Below the pieces are notes generated by a model. That model was not told the origin of the DNA, did not search any database, and worked only from the letters and a program-made list of their open reading frames with translations. Below, piece after piece: positions 53,873 through 62,736 of a stretch of 64,000 nucleotides of DNA; position 1 is the first letter of the stretch, and each line of letters begins with the position of its first letter. Source of the DNA: Marivita sp041725935 (GTDB lineage Bacteria > Pseudomonadota > Alphaproteobacteria > Rhodobacterales > Rhodobacteraceae); the NCBI GenBank assembly GCA_041725935.1, contig JBGRQD010000001.1:333294-397293 (forward strand). The letters are read 5' to 3'. A program made the position numbers and the translations under genes.

Positions 53873-54628
53873 ATGATGTCCAAACCCCGCCTTCTTGCCT
53901 CGTCCGTTCTTGCCCTTCTGATGGCCACCGGCGTTCAGGCTGCCGATCTAGACCTGGACAACATGTCCGACGCCGACCGCGCCGCCTTTGGGGCGCAGGT
54001 GCGCGCCTACCTGCTGGAAAATCCGGAAGTCATCATGGAGGCTGTCGCGGTTCTCGAAGAACGGCAGGCCGCCGAACAGGCGCAGGGCGACGTCGCCCTG
54101 ATCGAGAACAACGCCGAGGCAATCTTCAACGACGGCTACAGCTGGGTCGGCGGCAACCCCGAGGGTGACGTGACCATCGTGGAGTTCTTTGACTATCGCT
54201 GCGGCTTCTGCCGTCGTGCGCATCCCGAGGTGGCGCAACTGCTCGAACTCGATGGCAATATCCGCTACGTCGCCAAGGAACTGCCGATCCTCGGGGAAAA
54301 CTCGGTGATCTCGTCGCGGTTTGCCCTCGCTGCCCGCGAAGTTGGCGGCGATGCCGCCTACGAGGCAGCGAAAGAGGCGCTGATCGTGCTGAACGGCGAT
54401 CTGGATGACACCGTGCTGAAGCGCTTGGCCGAGACTCTGGAACTGGATGCCGATGCGGTGATCGCGGCGATGGATAGCGACAGCGTTTCCGAGCAACTGG
54501 CATCTACCCGCGCCCTGGCGCAGGCGCTGCAGATCAACGGCACGCCGTCTTTCGTGATGGGCGATCAGTTGATCCGGGGATACCTGCCGCTCGAAGCCAT
54601 GCAGGAAATCGTCGCCGAGGCGCGCTGA
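53873..54628 (+). CDS. DsbA-family thiol oxidoreductase
   Basis: 251 residues from ATG 53873, 19 bases after the protease. Signal peptide (cleavage near VQA-AD), an N-terminal helical segment of ~65 residues that in ScsC-type proteins drives oligomerisation, then a thioredoxin fold with the catalytic CGFC (Cys110/Cys113) in FFDYRCGFCRRAH and the cis-proline in NGTPSF. It probably oxidises or isomerises periplasmic disulfides. Confidence 0.9.
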   Translation: MMSKPRLLASSVLALLMATGVQAADLDLDNMSDADRAAFGAQVRAYLLENPEVIMEAVAVLEERQAAEQAQGDVALIENNAEAIFNDGYSWVGGNPEGDVTIVEFFDYRCGFCRRAHPEVAQLLELDGNIRYVAKELPILGENSVISSRFALAAREVGGDAAYEAAKEALIVLNGDLDDTVLKRLAETLELDADAVIAAMDSDSVSEQLASTRALAQALQINGTPSFVMGDQLIRGYLPLEAMQEIVAEAR

Positions 54629-54651
54629 CAGGTCTGAACCGGGCATAGGTC

Positions 54652-54714
54652 GGTTTGCAAACTTGCAAATCAAGGTTTGCAAACCGCGTGCAAGCACGTC
54701 CAACCGTGCTTGCA
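54652..54714. repeat. TTTGCAAA repeat cluster plus TGCAAGCACG hairpin
   Basis: Between convergent genes: TTTGCAAA at 54654 and 54676, a near copy CTTGCAAA at 54662, and a perfect 10-bp inverted repeat TGCAAGCACG / CGTGCTTGCA at 54689-54714. TTTGCAAA pairs are the known operator of the PccR/ScfR acyl-CoA regulators in Rhodobacter, but these sit at gene 3' ends; the hairpin may be a terminator for either side. Confidence 0.5.
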
Positions 54715-54739
54715 GCAAGCGGTGTCAAAGCCCTTAATC

Positions 54740-55867
54740 CTACTCCGCCGCTTCCTGAGCGCTTGCAGCGTCAAGCTCTGCGGCTTTCTTTTCCACTTCC
54801 TCGACGATGTGCTCGATCATCCGATCGTTGGACATCTTGTGGCTCTGCTTGCCCGCAAGATACACCATGCCCGCCCCGTTTCCGCCGCCGGTAAAGCCCA
54901 CATCGGTCATCAGCGCCTCACCCGGCCCGTTGACCACGCAGCCGATGATCGACAGGCTCATGGGGGTCTTGATGTGCTCAAGCCGCTTTTCCAGCGCCTC
55001 GACGGTCTTGATCACGTCAAAGCCCTGCCGCGCGCAGCTTGGGCAAGAGATGATGTTCACACCGCGATGGCGCAGGCCGAGGGATTTCAGGATCTCGTAA
55101 CCGACCTTGACCTCTTCCACCGGGTCCGCCGACAGCGACACGCGGATCGTGTCCCCGATCCCCATCCAGAGCAGGTTGCCAAGACCAATGGCGGACTTGA
55201 TCGTGCCGGACATCAGCCCACCCGCCTCGGTGATGCCAAGGTGAATGGGCGCGTCGGTGGCTTCGGCCAATTGCTGGTAGGCGGCGGCGGCCATGAAAAC
55301 GTCCGACGCCTTGCAGCTGATCTTGAACTCATGGAAATCGTTGTCCTGCAGGATCTTGATATGATCCAGACCGGATTCCACCATCGCGTCGGGGCACGGC
55401 TCGCCATATTTTTCGAGCAGGTGCTTTTCCAGCGACCCGGCGTTCACGCCGATGCGGATCGAACAATTGTTGTCGCGGGCCGCCTTGATGACTTCCTTCA
55501 CCCGCGCCTCGGACCCGATATTGCCGGGATTGATGCGCAAGCAGGCCGCGCCCGCTTCAGCGGCCTCGATCCCGCGCTTGTAGTGGAAATGGATGTCCGC
55601 CACGATAGGCACCGGGCTTTCGCACACAATCTCCTTGAGCGCGCGGGAACTGTCCTCGTCAGGGACCGAGATGCGCACGATGTCGGCCCCCGCATCCGCT
55701 GCCGCCTGCACCTGCGCGAGTGTGGCCTTCACATCCGGCGTCAGCGTGTTGGTCATTGTCTGCACGGTGATCGGCGCATCGCCCCCGACCGGCACATTGC
55801 CCACCATGATCTGGCGCGACGTGCGGCGGTAGATGTTGCGCCACGGGCGAATGTGATTGAGGCTCAT
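54740..55867 (-). CDS. ispG: 4-hydroxy-3-methylbut-2-en-1-yl diphosphate synthase
   Basis: 375 residues. IspG (GcpE) makes HMBPP from MEcPP in the non-mevalonate isoprenoid pathway using a [4Fe-4S] cluster held by the cysteines of SCPSCARQG and GCVVNGPGE. Other signatures: RRTSRQIMVGNVPVGGDAPI in part, VADIHFHYKRG and RINPGNIG. It lies downstream of the RodZ-like gene, an order also seen in E. coli (rodZ-ispG). Confidence 0.96.
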   Translation of the reverse strand: MSLNHIRPWRNIYRRTSRQIMVGNVPVGGDAPITVQTMTNTLTPDVKATLAQVQAAADAGADIVRISVPDEDSSRALKEIVCESPVPIVADIHFHYKRGIEAAEAGAACLRINPGNIGSEARVKEVIKAARDNNCSIRIGVNAGSLEKHLLEKYGEPCPDAMVESGLDHIKILQDNDFHEFKISCKASDVFMAAAAYQQLAEATDAPIHLGITEAGGLMSGTIKSAIGLGNLLWMGIGDTIRVSLSADPVEEVKVGYEILKSLGLRHRGVNIISCPSCARQGFDVIKTVEALEKRLEHIKTPMSLSIIGCVVNGPGEALMTDVGFTGGGNGAGMVYLAGKQSHKMSNDRMIEHIVEEVEKKAAELDAASAQEAAE

Positions 55868-55974
55868 GCAGCCCTCCTTCGGCGGAAAGTGTCAACCAAA
55901 CGGTACAGATTATTCACGCCTATAGCTAGGCCCGCTGACATCGGTCTTCAAGCATTCTGCACGGAGTGCGACGG

Positions 55975-57561
55975 TCAGTCAGCGGGTTGCTGGATTTCCA
56001 GTTCAGCCACCACGCGGGCAAGATCGCTGTCCGCTTCGATCGACGCAACCGAGTAGGTCTGGCTCAGTTGGTCCACCGACAGCGCGAGGTTCGACGTGAC
56101 AGAACCGCGCGTCCCTGCCGGACCGTAGGTCTGGCCGTTCATGGCGAAATAGATCGCGCCGGATTCGCCCACACGCAGGGTCGGCGGTTCCTCGGTGATC
56201 GGCACCTCGTAAGTGTCGCCTGCGTTCATGATGGTCTCGTAGATCACGGTGCCATCTGCCGCGCGCACCCGGATCCATGCCGGACGCACCGCCAAGAGGG
56301 TCACACCCGGCGCGCTGTCTTCGAGAATCTTCGGCTGTCCGATGGTCGGCTGCGACGTGTCCGTGCCCAGATCGGCGAGCACGCGTGACAGGTCCTGATC
56401 GTTCTGCAGGTCCGCAGGCTCAAGCGCGGCGGCAAGCGTCGGGCCATCCAGCGGCAGGTCCGAGGTGACGGTCCCGGACGGGCCAACGGGGCCGATCGTC
56501 TGTCCATTCACGGCAAGATAGACAGCACCGCTTTCCCCGACATTGAGCAAGGCATCGGCCTGCGACGCGGGCACGGTCCAGGTTTCCCCGGCGGCCATGA
56601 CCCGTTCGAAGATCACCGAGCGATCGTCACCACGCACCCGCACCCATGCGGGCCGCGCTGCGATCACCGTCACGCCATCCTGCGGCAGAGCGGCAAGACC
56701 TGTCGGACGAAACGGTGCCGGTTCCAGATCGACGCTCGGAAGGTTCTGCGTTGCCACCTGCGCAAAGGCCCCGACGCTGTTCGGATCAAGCGATGAGATC
56801 GGCGCGTCGCGCGCGATCAGCACCGGGACGTCCAGCGCTTGCGGGCGGTACAGACGATCGAACGCCTCGACCGTGGCGGGCGGCGTGAAGACACCTGCGG
56901 CAGATCCGCTTGTGTCCGCCCGGGTCGCGGCGGACTCCGTTGTCTGGATCGTGGTTTGCAGCGGGTCGAGATCGCTCAGGACCACCGGCGTCTGGTCGAC
57001 CGGGGCCACCTGAACGCGCTGTACCTCCTGCAGAACCGAATATCCACCATATCCCAGCCCGCCGAGCAGCAGGGCCAGCACAAGCGTCGAGCCAATGGCT
57101 CCGGGTTCGATCCGGGACAGAAGGGAGTCGGTTCCGGGCGCAAACGGCAGGGTCGGCTGCGAGAACGGATCGCGGGGTGTCACTTTGGTCGCGACAGGTG
57201 CAATCTCGGATTTCTTGCGCGACGATGCCGCGTCCGACATGCCATGCGCCGTCTCGAATCCGCTTTCGGCGCAGAAGACGGCGTAGGTGTCGTCCGGATC
57301 CATGCCAAGGTAACGGGCATAGGATCGCACGTAGCCCGCGATGAAACCGGGAGTGTCAAAGGCTGTTGGGTCGCAGTTTTCTATGGCGGCGATATAGCTG
57401 GCCTTGATGCGCAATTCGCGCTGCACGTCCAGCAAGGACTTGCCCAATGTTGCGCGTTCCCCGCGCATGACGTCTCCGAGACGGAGTTCGAAATCATCGA
57501 ATCCCCGTGGTTTAGATTCGGATATGCCTTGCGATAGCTTTGGGGATTTCCGCCCAATCAT
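55975..57561 (-). CDS. RodZ-like helix-turn-helix membrane protein with two DUF4115 domains
   Basis: 528 residues from the ATG at 57561. N-terminal HTH_25 (about residues 28-100: LGDVMRGERATLGKSL, YIAAIENCD, GFIAGYVRSYARYLG), one membrane helix (~155-178), a long linker, and two DUF4115 C-terminal domains (about residues 300-385 and 425-505; ARPAWVRVRG / VRPAWIRVRA, NVGESGAVYLAVNG / RVGESGAIYFAMNG). RodZ has one such domain and anchors MreB for rod shape. The duplication is unusual but both copies keep the same core residues. Confidence 0.88.
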   Translation of the reverse strand: MIGRKSPKLSQGISESKPRGFDDFELRLGDVMRGERATLGKSLLDVQRELRIKASYIAAIENCDPTAFDTPGFIAGYVRSYARYLGMDPDDTYAVFCAESGFETAHGMSDAASSRKKSEIAPVATKVTPRDPFSQPTLPFAPGTDSLLSRIEPGAIGSTLVLALLLGGLGYGGYSVLQEVQRVQVAPVDQTPVVLSDLDPLQTTIQTTESAATRADTSGSAAGVFTPPATVEAFDRLYRPQALDVPVLIARDAPISSLDPNSVGAFAQVATQNLPSVDLEPAPFRPTGLAALPQDGVTVIAARPAWVRVRGDDRSVIFERVMAAGETWTVPASQADALLNVGESGAVYLAVNGQTIGPVGPSGTVTSDLPLDGPTLAAALEPADLQNDQDLSRVLADLGTDTSQPTIGQPKILEDSAPGVTLLAVRPAWIRVRAADGTVIYETIMNAGDTYEVPITEEPPTLRVGESGAIYFAMNGQTYGPAGTRGSVTSNLALSVDQLSQTYSVASIEADSDLARVVAELEIQQPAD

Positions 57562-57689
57562 ACTCGCTGCCCCTTGCCGTACCAACCGTCTACACGCTGC
57601 CTGCGTCGCGCGTACCAGGTGAGTCGAGTCGCGCGTTTTATTACTCTTTAGATAACATACGACAAGGTTTAATGCACTGATTCCAAATG

Positions 57690-58913
57690 TTAGGCGCTGA
57701 GTTCGGCGCGATTCAGCGCACAATGTGCCCAAAGCTCGTCCATCGCTCGCACGAGTTTGTCGATCTCTTGTGCACCGTGTACCGGAGAGGGCGTGAAACG
57801 CAGGCGTTCGGTTCCCCGCGGCACAGTCGGATAATTGATCGGCTGCACATAGATTCCAAACCGGTCAAGCATCATGTCGGACATCTGCTTGGTGTGAACC
57901 GGGTCTCCCACGATGACCGGGATGATGTGGCTGCCATGATCGACGATCGGCAGACCAAGACCCTTGAGGCGCATCTTGAGGATACGCGCCTGCAACTGAT
58001 GCTGGTCGCGCAGCGTCTGGTCGGTCTTGAGATGTGCAACAGATGCCGCCGCCCCAGCCGCCACGGCCGGCGGCAATGACGTGGTAAAGATAAAGCCCGG
58101 CGCATAGGACCGGATCGCGTCGCACATTTTTGCAGAGGCCGCGATATAGCCCCCCATCACGCCGTAAGCCTTGGCCAATGTGCCATTGATGATATCGATG
58201 CGGTCCATCAGGCCGTCACGTTCCGCCACGCCAGCGCCGCGCGGACCATACATGCCGACCGCGTGTACCTCGTCGATATAGGTCAGCGCGCCGAATTCAT
58301 CCGCGAGATCGCAAATCTCTTTGATCGGGCCGAAATCGCCATCCATCGAATAGATCGACTCAAACGCGATCAGCTTCGGTGCCTCGGGGTCGTCGGCGGC
58401 AAGCAGTTCGCGCAGATGCGCCACGTCATTGTGCCGGAAGATGCGCTTGGCCCCGCCGTTGCGGCGCACGCCTTCGATCATCGACGCATGGTTCAGCGCG
58501 TCGGAATAGATGATCAGGCCGGGAAAGAGCTTCGGCAAAGTCGAGAGCGTCGCGTCATTCGCAATATAGGCCGAGGTGAACAGAAGCGCCGTTTCCTTCT
58601 GGTGAAGGTCAGCCAGTTCTGCCTCAAGGCGCTTGTGATACACGGTTGTGCCGGAAATGTTGCGTGTGCCGCCCGAACCCGCGCCGGTGGCGTCCAATGC
58701 CTCGTGCATCGCGGCCAGAACGACGGGGTGCTGGCCCATGCCAAGGTAATCATTGCCGCACCACACGGTGATGTCCTGCTCGGTCCCGTCGGGCTTGCGC
58801 CAGATGGCGTGTGGAAACTGACCGTTCTGACGCTCGATATCGATAAACGTCCGATAGCGACCCTCATCGTGCAAACGATTCAGGGCTTCGTCGAGTTTGT
58901 CTGCGTAGTGCAC
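57690..58913 (-). CDS. hemA: 5-aminolevulinate synthase (C4 pathway)
   Basis: 407 residues from GTG 58913, with GGAG eight bases upstream; this matches Rhodobacter HemA length. Condenses glycine and succinyl-CoA to ALA, first step of tetrapyrroles. PLP motifs: GTRNISGTTVYH, DEVHAVGMYG and the Schiff-base lysine in NGTLAKAYGVMGG. Preceded by an FnrL-type box at 59041, so oxygen regulation is likely. Upstream gene is divergent (M20 peptidase). Confidence 0.96.
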   Translation of the reverse strand: MHYADKLDEALNRLHDEGRYRTFIDIERQNGQFPHAIWRKPDGTEQDITVWCGNDYLGMGQHPVVLAAMHEALDATGAGSGGTRNISGTTVYHKRLEAELADLHQKETALLFTSAYIANDATLSTLPKLFPGLIIYSDALNHASMIEGVRRNGGAKRIFRHNDVAHLRELLAADDPEAPKLIAFESIYSMDGDFGPIKEICDLADEFGALTYIDEVHAVGMYGPRGAGVAERDGLMDRIDIINGTLAKAYGVMGGYIAASAKMCDAIRSYAPGFIFTTSLPPAVAAGAAASVAHLKTDQTLRDQHQLQARILKMRLKGLGLPIVDHGSHIIPVIVGDPVHTKQMSDMMLDRFGIYVQPINYPTVPRGTERLRFTPSPVHGAQEIDKLVRAMDELWAHCALNRAELSA

Positions 58914-59040
58914 CGGCGTCTCCTTCAGTCTGCGATCTTCGGGGAGGTCGGGCGCCCCGCGTCGCATTCACGTTTTAGAATGGATATAGATCGCATATCC
59001 CCATGACAACGTGCATAGGGAACGACGAACCGTCGCAGCC

Positions 59041-59054
59041 TTGATCTAAGTCAA
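59041..59054. promoter_or_regulatory. FNR/FnrL-type box in the hemA promoter
   Basis: TTGATCTAAGTCAA fits TTGAT-N4-ATCAA with one mismatch. It is 128 bases from the hemA start and 141 from the divergent M20 peptidase start. FnrL control of hemA is established in Rhodobacter sphaeroides; extending it here is inference. Confidence 0.7.
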
Positions 59055-59194
59055 ATGCGCCCTGTCTCCTGCCGCATTCGCTGCAAAATCTGTATTTTTC
59101 CCGCATCATTGATCGGGCTGGCGGTCAGTTCGCGGCTCTGGACAGTGTGTCGCGCGGTGGTAGGCTTCGGCAAAACATGCAGAGGAAGCTGAAA

Positions 59195-60571
59195 ATGTCC
59201 GTAGATCCCGTACTTGATCGCATTGATTCCAACCTGTCGGACAGCCTGGAGCGTCTGAAGGAATTCCTGCGTATCCAGTCGATCTCCACAGACCCCGCCT
59301 ACAAAGCCGAGTGTGACCGCGCCGCCGACTGGCTGGTCGCCGATCTGCGCTCGATGGGCGTGCAGGCCGAAAAGCGCCCGACCCCCGGCCATCCGATGGT
59401 GGTCGGCACATTCGACGGACCCGGTCCGCATCTGCTGTTTTACGGTCATTACGATGTGCAGCCGGTCGATCCACTTGATCTATGGGACAACGATCCGTTC
59501 GATCCGCAGATCGAGGACACACCCAAGGGCAAGGTGATCCGCGGACGCGGCACTGCCGATGACAAGGGCCAGTTGATGACCTTTGTCGAAGCCTGCCGCG
59601 CGTGGATTGCGGAGCATGGCAGCCTGCCCTGCAAGATCACCTTTTTCTTCGAAGGCGAAGAGGAATCGGGTTCACCGTCGCTTGTGCCCTTCCTCAAGGA
59701 AAACGCGGACGAGCTGAAAGCCGACATCGCGCTGATCTGCGACACAGGCCTGTTCGACAGCCGGGTTCCTGCAATCACCACGATGCTGCGGGGCATGCTG
59801 CAGGAAGAGATCACCATCACCGGCCCGACCCGCGACCTGCATTCCGGGATGTATGGCGGTGCCGCGATGAACCCGATCCGCGTCCTGAGCCGCATCATCG
59901 CAGCGCTGCATGATGATCAGGGGCGAGTCACCATTCCGGGCTTTTATGACGGTGTTCCCGACATCCCGGCCGATGTGATGTTGCAATGGGAGGCGCTGGG
60001 TTTCGATCACAAGGCCTTTCTTGGCGATGTCGGTCTTGCCGATCTGGCGGGTGAAGCCGGACGCAGCGCGCTCGAAATGCTTTGGTCCCGCCCCACCTGC
60101 GAGGTCAATGGCATCAGTGGCGGCTACCAGGGCGAAGGGTTCAAGACCGTGCTGCCGTCAAAGGCCAGCGCAAAGATCAGTTTCCGGCTTGTTGGCGAAC
60201 AGGACCCCCATGCCATCCGCGACAGCCTGCGCACCATGATCGCCGATCTGACACCGAAGGATTGCAAGGTCTCGTTCAAGGGGCACGGGGCCTCGCAAGC
60301 CTCGGTCATGTCGATCGACAACCCGGCCTTTGAAAAGGCCCGCGTCGCACTGAGCGAGGAATGGCCGGATGAGGCGGCGTTCATCGGCAGCGGCGGGTCG
60401 ATTCCCGTGGCCGGATATTTCCAAACGCTGTTGGGTACCGAATCCATGCTGATCGGATTTGGCAAGGATGATGACCAGATTCACAGCCCGAATGAAAAAT
60501 ACGACATCGAAAGCTTTCATAAGGGTGCAAGAAGCTGGGCACGGATCTTGCAGGCCTTGAAAAAGGAATAG
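59195..60571 (+). CDS. M20-family dipeptidase
   Basis: 458 residues from the ATG at 59195, preceded by AGGAA; codons upstream to 59147 have weaker signals. Di-zinc peptidase: metal ligands in YGHYDVQP, GRGTADDKG, the catalytic EEESGS and the C-terminal IHSPNEKYDI. The lid/dimerisation domain is in the middle (~200-330). Cytoplasmic; substrate probably a dipeptide or N-acyl amino acid. Confidence 0.92.
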   Translation: MSVDPVLDRIDSNLSDSLERLKEFLRIQSISTDPAYKAECDRAADWLVADLRSMGVQAEKRPTPGHPMVVGTFDGPGPHLLFYGHYDVQPVDPLDLWDNDPFDPQIEDTPKGKVIRGRGTADDKGQLMTFVEACRAWIAEHGSLPCKITFFFEGEEESGSPSLVPFLKENADELKADIALICDTGLFDSRVPAITTMLRGMLQEEITITGPTRDLHSGMYGGAAMNPIRVLSRIIAALHDDQGRVTIPGFYDGVPDIPADVMLQWEALGFDHKAFLGDVGLADLAGEAGRSALEMLWSRPTCEVNGISGGYQGEGFKTVLPSKASAKISFRLVGEQDPHAIRDSLRTMIADLTPKDCKVSFKGHGASQASVMSIDNPAFEKARVALSEEWPDEAAFIGSGGSIPVAGYFQTLLGTESMLIGFGKDDDQIHSPNEKYDIESFHKGARSWARILQALKKE

Positions 60572-60686
60572 GCGCCGATCCGACCAAAAATGTGGGATGT
60601 TACATTTCTAAAATTCGAGCGAACTTTCTCAAGTTGGCCACGTGCGGTTCCAATTCTAGACACAATTTATCGCCAAAGGTTAACGC

Positions 60687-61253
60687 ATGAAACGAGTTCA
60701 GAGAAAACAAGATCGTAACGATTTCAACGCCCGCATCCAGCGTCTGGACCCGGCGTTCGCAAACACTCCCGCCAGTGTCCGCGATACGCGGCAGCCTTGG
60801 GAAATGGGTGCAGGATCGTCGCGCAAGTCAGGCAACCCCGTCATGATGACGGGTCTTGGCTTCGGGCTGGCCCTCGCGGCCCTGTTCTCGGCCAACAATC
60901 CCGAAACGGTTCAGGCGCTTCTGGTGCGCTCCGGCTGGCCAGTTCAGTTTGTAGGCTATGCAATGCATGGCGTCACGGCGCTGATCGTCGGGTTGATCCT
61001 GTTCTACCTTGCCAACATCGTCCGCATCGTCAAACCGGGTGTCATGGGTCGCGGCAATGCGGTCGGCCTTGTCACAGGTGCGATCGCCGCCGTCGCATTC
61101 AGCCAAATGGACGAGCGCCATATTCAGACCGGTCTGCAATATGCAGGCTTTGACAGCCCGGCGGATGTTCTGACCTTCGCACAGGCCAAGACCTCGGATT
61201 TCGCGAATATCGACTGGACAAGCGTGGTGGCGGTGTCATCCTCGCCAAAATGA
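60687..61253 (+). CDS. Conserved membrane protein of unknown function
   Basis: 188 residues. A basic, hydrophilic first 50 residues (MKRVQRKQDRNDFNARIQRLD in parts) is followed by three or so hydrophobic segments (GLGFGLALAALFSANN, GYAMHGVTALIVGLILFYLAN, AVGLVTGAIAAVAFS) and a polar tail. No family recognised; it looks like a Rhodobacterales-conserved inner-membrane protein. Its TGA overlaps the ATG of the next hydrolase. Confidence 0.75.
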   Translation: MKRVQRKQDRNDFNARIQRLDPAFANTPASVRDTRQPWEMGAGSSRKSGNPVMMTGLGFGLALAALFSANNPETVQALLVRSGWPVQFVGYAMHGVTALIVGLILFYLANIVRIVKPGVMGRGNAVGLVTGAIAAVAFSQMDERHIQTGLQYAGFDSPADVLTFAQAKTSDFANIDWTSVVAVSSSPK

Positions 61254-62110
61254 GCCAGGCAGACACATTTACGAACAATGACCAGATCATAGCATACGAG
61301 GTGGCCGGAAACGGACCGCCTCTTTTGCTGTTGCACGGCTTCCCGCAGACTCGCGCGATGTGGCGCCCTCTTGTGCCGGCACTTGCCGACCACTTCACCG
61401 TCGTCACCGCTGACCTGAGGGGTTACGGCGACAGCGGCAAGCCCGCCAGCATGCCCGACATGAGCTTTCGCCTGATGGCGCAGGACATGGTGGCGCTGAT
61501 GGTCTCACTTGGTTTCGAAAGCTTCCATGCCGTCGGTCACGACCGGGGTGCGCGCACGGTGCACCGTATGGCTCTCGACCATCCGCATGCCGTCCGCAGC
61601 CTGACGCTCATGGACATTGTGCCGACAGAGCACCTGCTGACCAACATGACCACCGGGATCGCCAAGTCCTATTACCACTGGCTGTTTCTTGCACAGCCCT
61701 ATCCCTTTCCCGAAACCATGATCGGGCACGATCCGGATGCCTATTTCGAACGGTGCCTGCTGGGGTTCGGCAAAGCCAGCCTGAGCGATTTCGATGCCGA
61801 TCTGCTGGAAATCTACCGCGCGGCATGGCGCGACCCACACTGCATCCGCGCGATGTGCCACGATTACCGCGCCGCCATAGAGGTGGACTGGACCGATGAC
61901 CGTGCCGACCTGAACCGCAGCGTCACATGCCCTGCGCTGGTTCTGTACGGAGCAGACGGTGCAATGGCACATCTGCTGGATGTGCCCGCCACTTGGCGCG
62001 ACAGGCTGTCGACCATGCGGCACGCCGCCATCGAGGGCGGGCATTTCTTTCCGGATCAATCGCCGAAAGCCACAACAGAGGCGCTGCTGGGCTTTATCAA
62101 CTCTTTGTAA
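61250..62110 (+). CDS. Alpha/beta-hydrolase, fluoroacetate-dehalogenase-like
   Basis: 286 residues. The nucleophile is Asp98 in GHDRGAR, not Ser, so this is a dehalogenase-type or related enzyme. All eight residues that define the fluoroacetate dehalogenase pocket of RPA1163 are present at matching spacing: Asp98, Arg99, Arg102, Asp122, His143, Trp144, Tyr206, His265. Arg99/Arg102 bind the carboxylate and His/Trp/Tyr hold the halide. Activity on fluoroacetate or chloroacetate is predicted, not shown. Coupled to the upstream membrane protein (ATGA). Confidence 0.85.
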   Translation: MSQADTFTNNDQIIAYEVAGNGPPLLLLHGFPQTRAMWRPLVPALADHFTVVTADLRGYGDSGKPASMPDMSFRLMAQDMVALMVSLGFESFHAVGHDRGARTVHRMALDHPHAVRSLTLMDIVPTEHLLTNMTTGIAKSYYHWLFLAQPYPFPETMIGHDPDAYFERCLLGFGKASLSDFDADLLEIYRAAWRDPHCIRAMCHDYRAAIEVDWTDDRADLNRSVTCPALVLYGADGAMAHLLDVPATWRDRLSTMRHAAIEGGHFFPDQSPKATTEALLGFINSL

Positions 62111-62123
62111 ACAAGAGGGGAAA

Positions 62124-62200
62124 TGGCGCGGTTGACGGGGCTCGAACCCGCGACCCCCGGCGTGACAGGCCGGTACTCTAACCAACTGAGCTACAACCGC
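62124..62200 (-). tRNA. tRNA-Asp (GTC), copy 1
   Basis: Cloverleaf with acceptor GCGGTTG/CAACCGC, anticodon stem CCGGC/GCCGG with loop CTGTCAC (anticodon GTC), T-loop GTTCGAG, discriminator G and genomically encoded CCA. Position 34 G is the queuosine site. Identical to the second copy 29 bases away. Confidence 0.95.
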
Positions 62201-62229
62201 GCATTTCACGCAGATGCTAAGGGCAGTGA

Positions 62230-62306
62230 TGGCGCGGTTGACGGGGCTCGAACCCGCGACCCCCGGCGTGACAGGCCGGTACTCTAACCAACTGAGCTAC
62301 AACCGC
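62230..62306 (-). tRNA. tRNA-Asp (GTC), copy 2
   Basis: Second, identical tRNA-Asp with encoded CCA, 29 bases upstream of copy 1 on the minus strand. One promoter (62338-62366) appears to serve both. Confidence 0.95.
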
Positions 62307-62337
62307 TCACTGCCGCCCGCATCTGGGCGTGACGCGG

Positions 62338-62366
62338 GTTCTATGGTCAGCGCCCTGCCCCGTCAA
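62338..62366 (-). promoter_or_regulatory. Promoter of the tandem tRNA-Asp genes
   Basis: On the minus strand TTGACG, a 17-base spacer and TAGAAC lie 32 bases before the first tRNA. This is a near-canonical sigma-70 promoter, fitting a highly expressed tRNA unit. Confidence 0.7.
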
Positions 62367-62736
62367 GCGCTTTCGCGCGGTTTTCTGAAGCAAAAATTCC
62401 ACGCCGGAAACGATGCAAGGAATGCCCTCTTTCAGTGCCCGGTTCCAGGCACCAACACAGGACGAGACATGGGGTCAGAACGACGCGCTTTTAACACCCG
62501 GCATGGCTTTCGGGATGATTTGAGTGTGCTGGCGCGCTCCGGAAACTTGGTTTCGACCACGCGGCGCTCGATGATACAAAATATAAGCCTTGCACCAAAA
62601 TCTGCAAAATTGATACAAAAGTGATGCTAAATAGCGTCAATCGATATGTGAGTGTTCGGACCACGACCATGTTCCAATTGCTCGACCCGCAAACGCTCAT
62701 ATTCTCCGAGCAAGACGAATTGGGGTTGTCACGTTG
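62367..62736. other. 370-base intergenic stretch without a supported gene
   Basis: Between the tRNA promoter and the LytTR gene. The centre (about 62570-62640) is AT-rich with two ATACAAAA-type words (GATACAAAATATAAG and TGATACAAAAGTG), perhaps promoter or regulator sites for the LytTR gene. No coding region or RNA is recognised. Confidence 0.5.
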
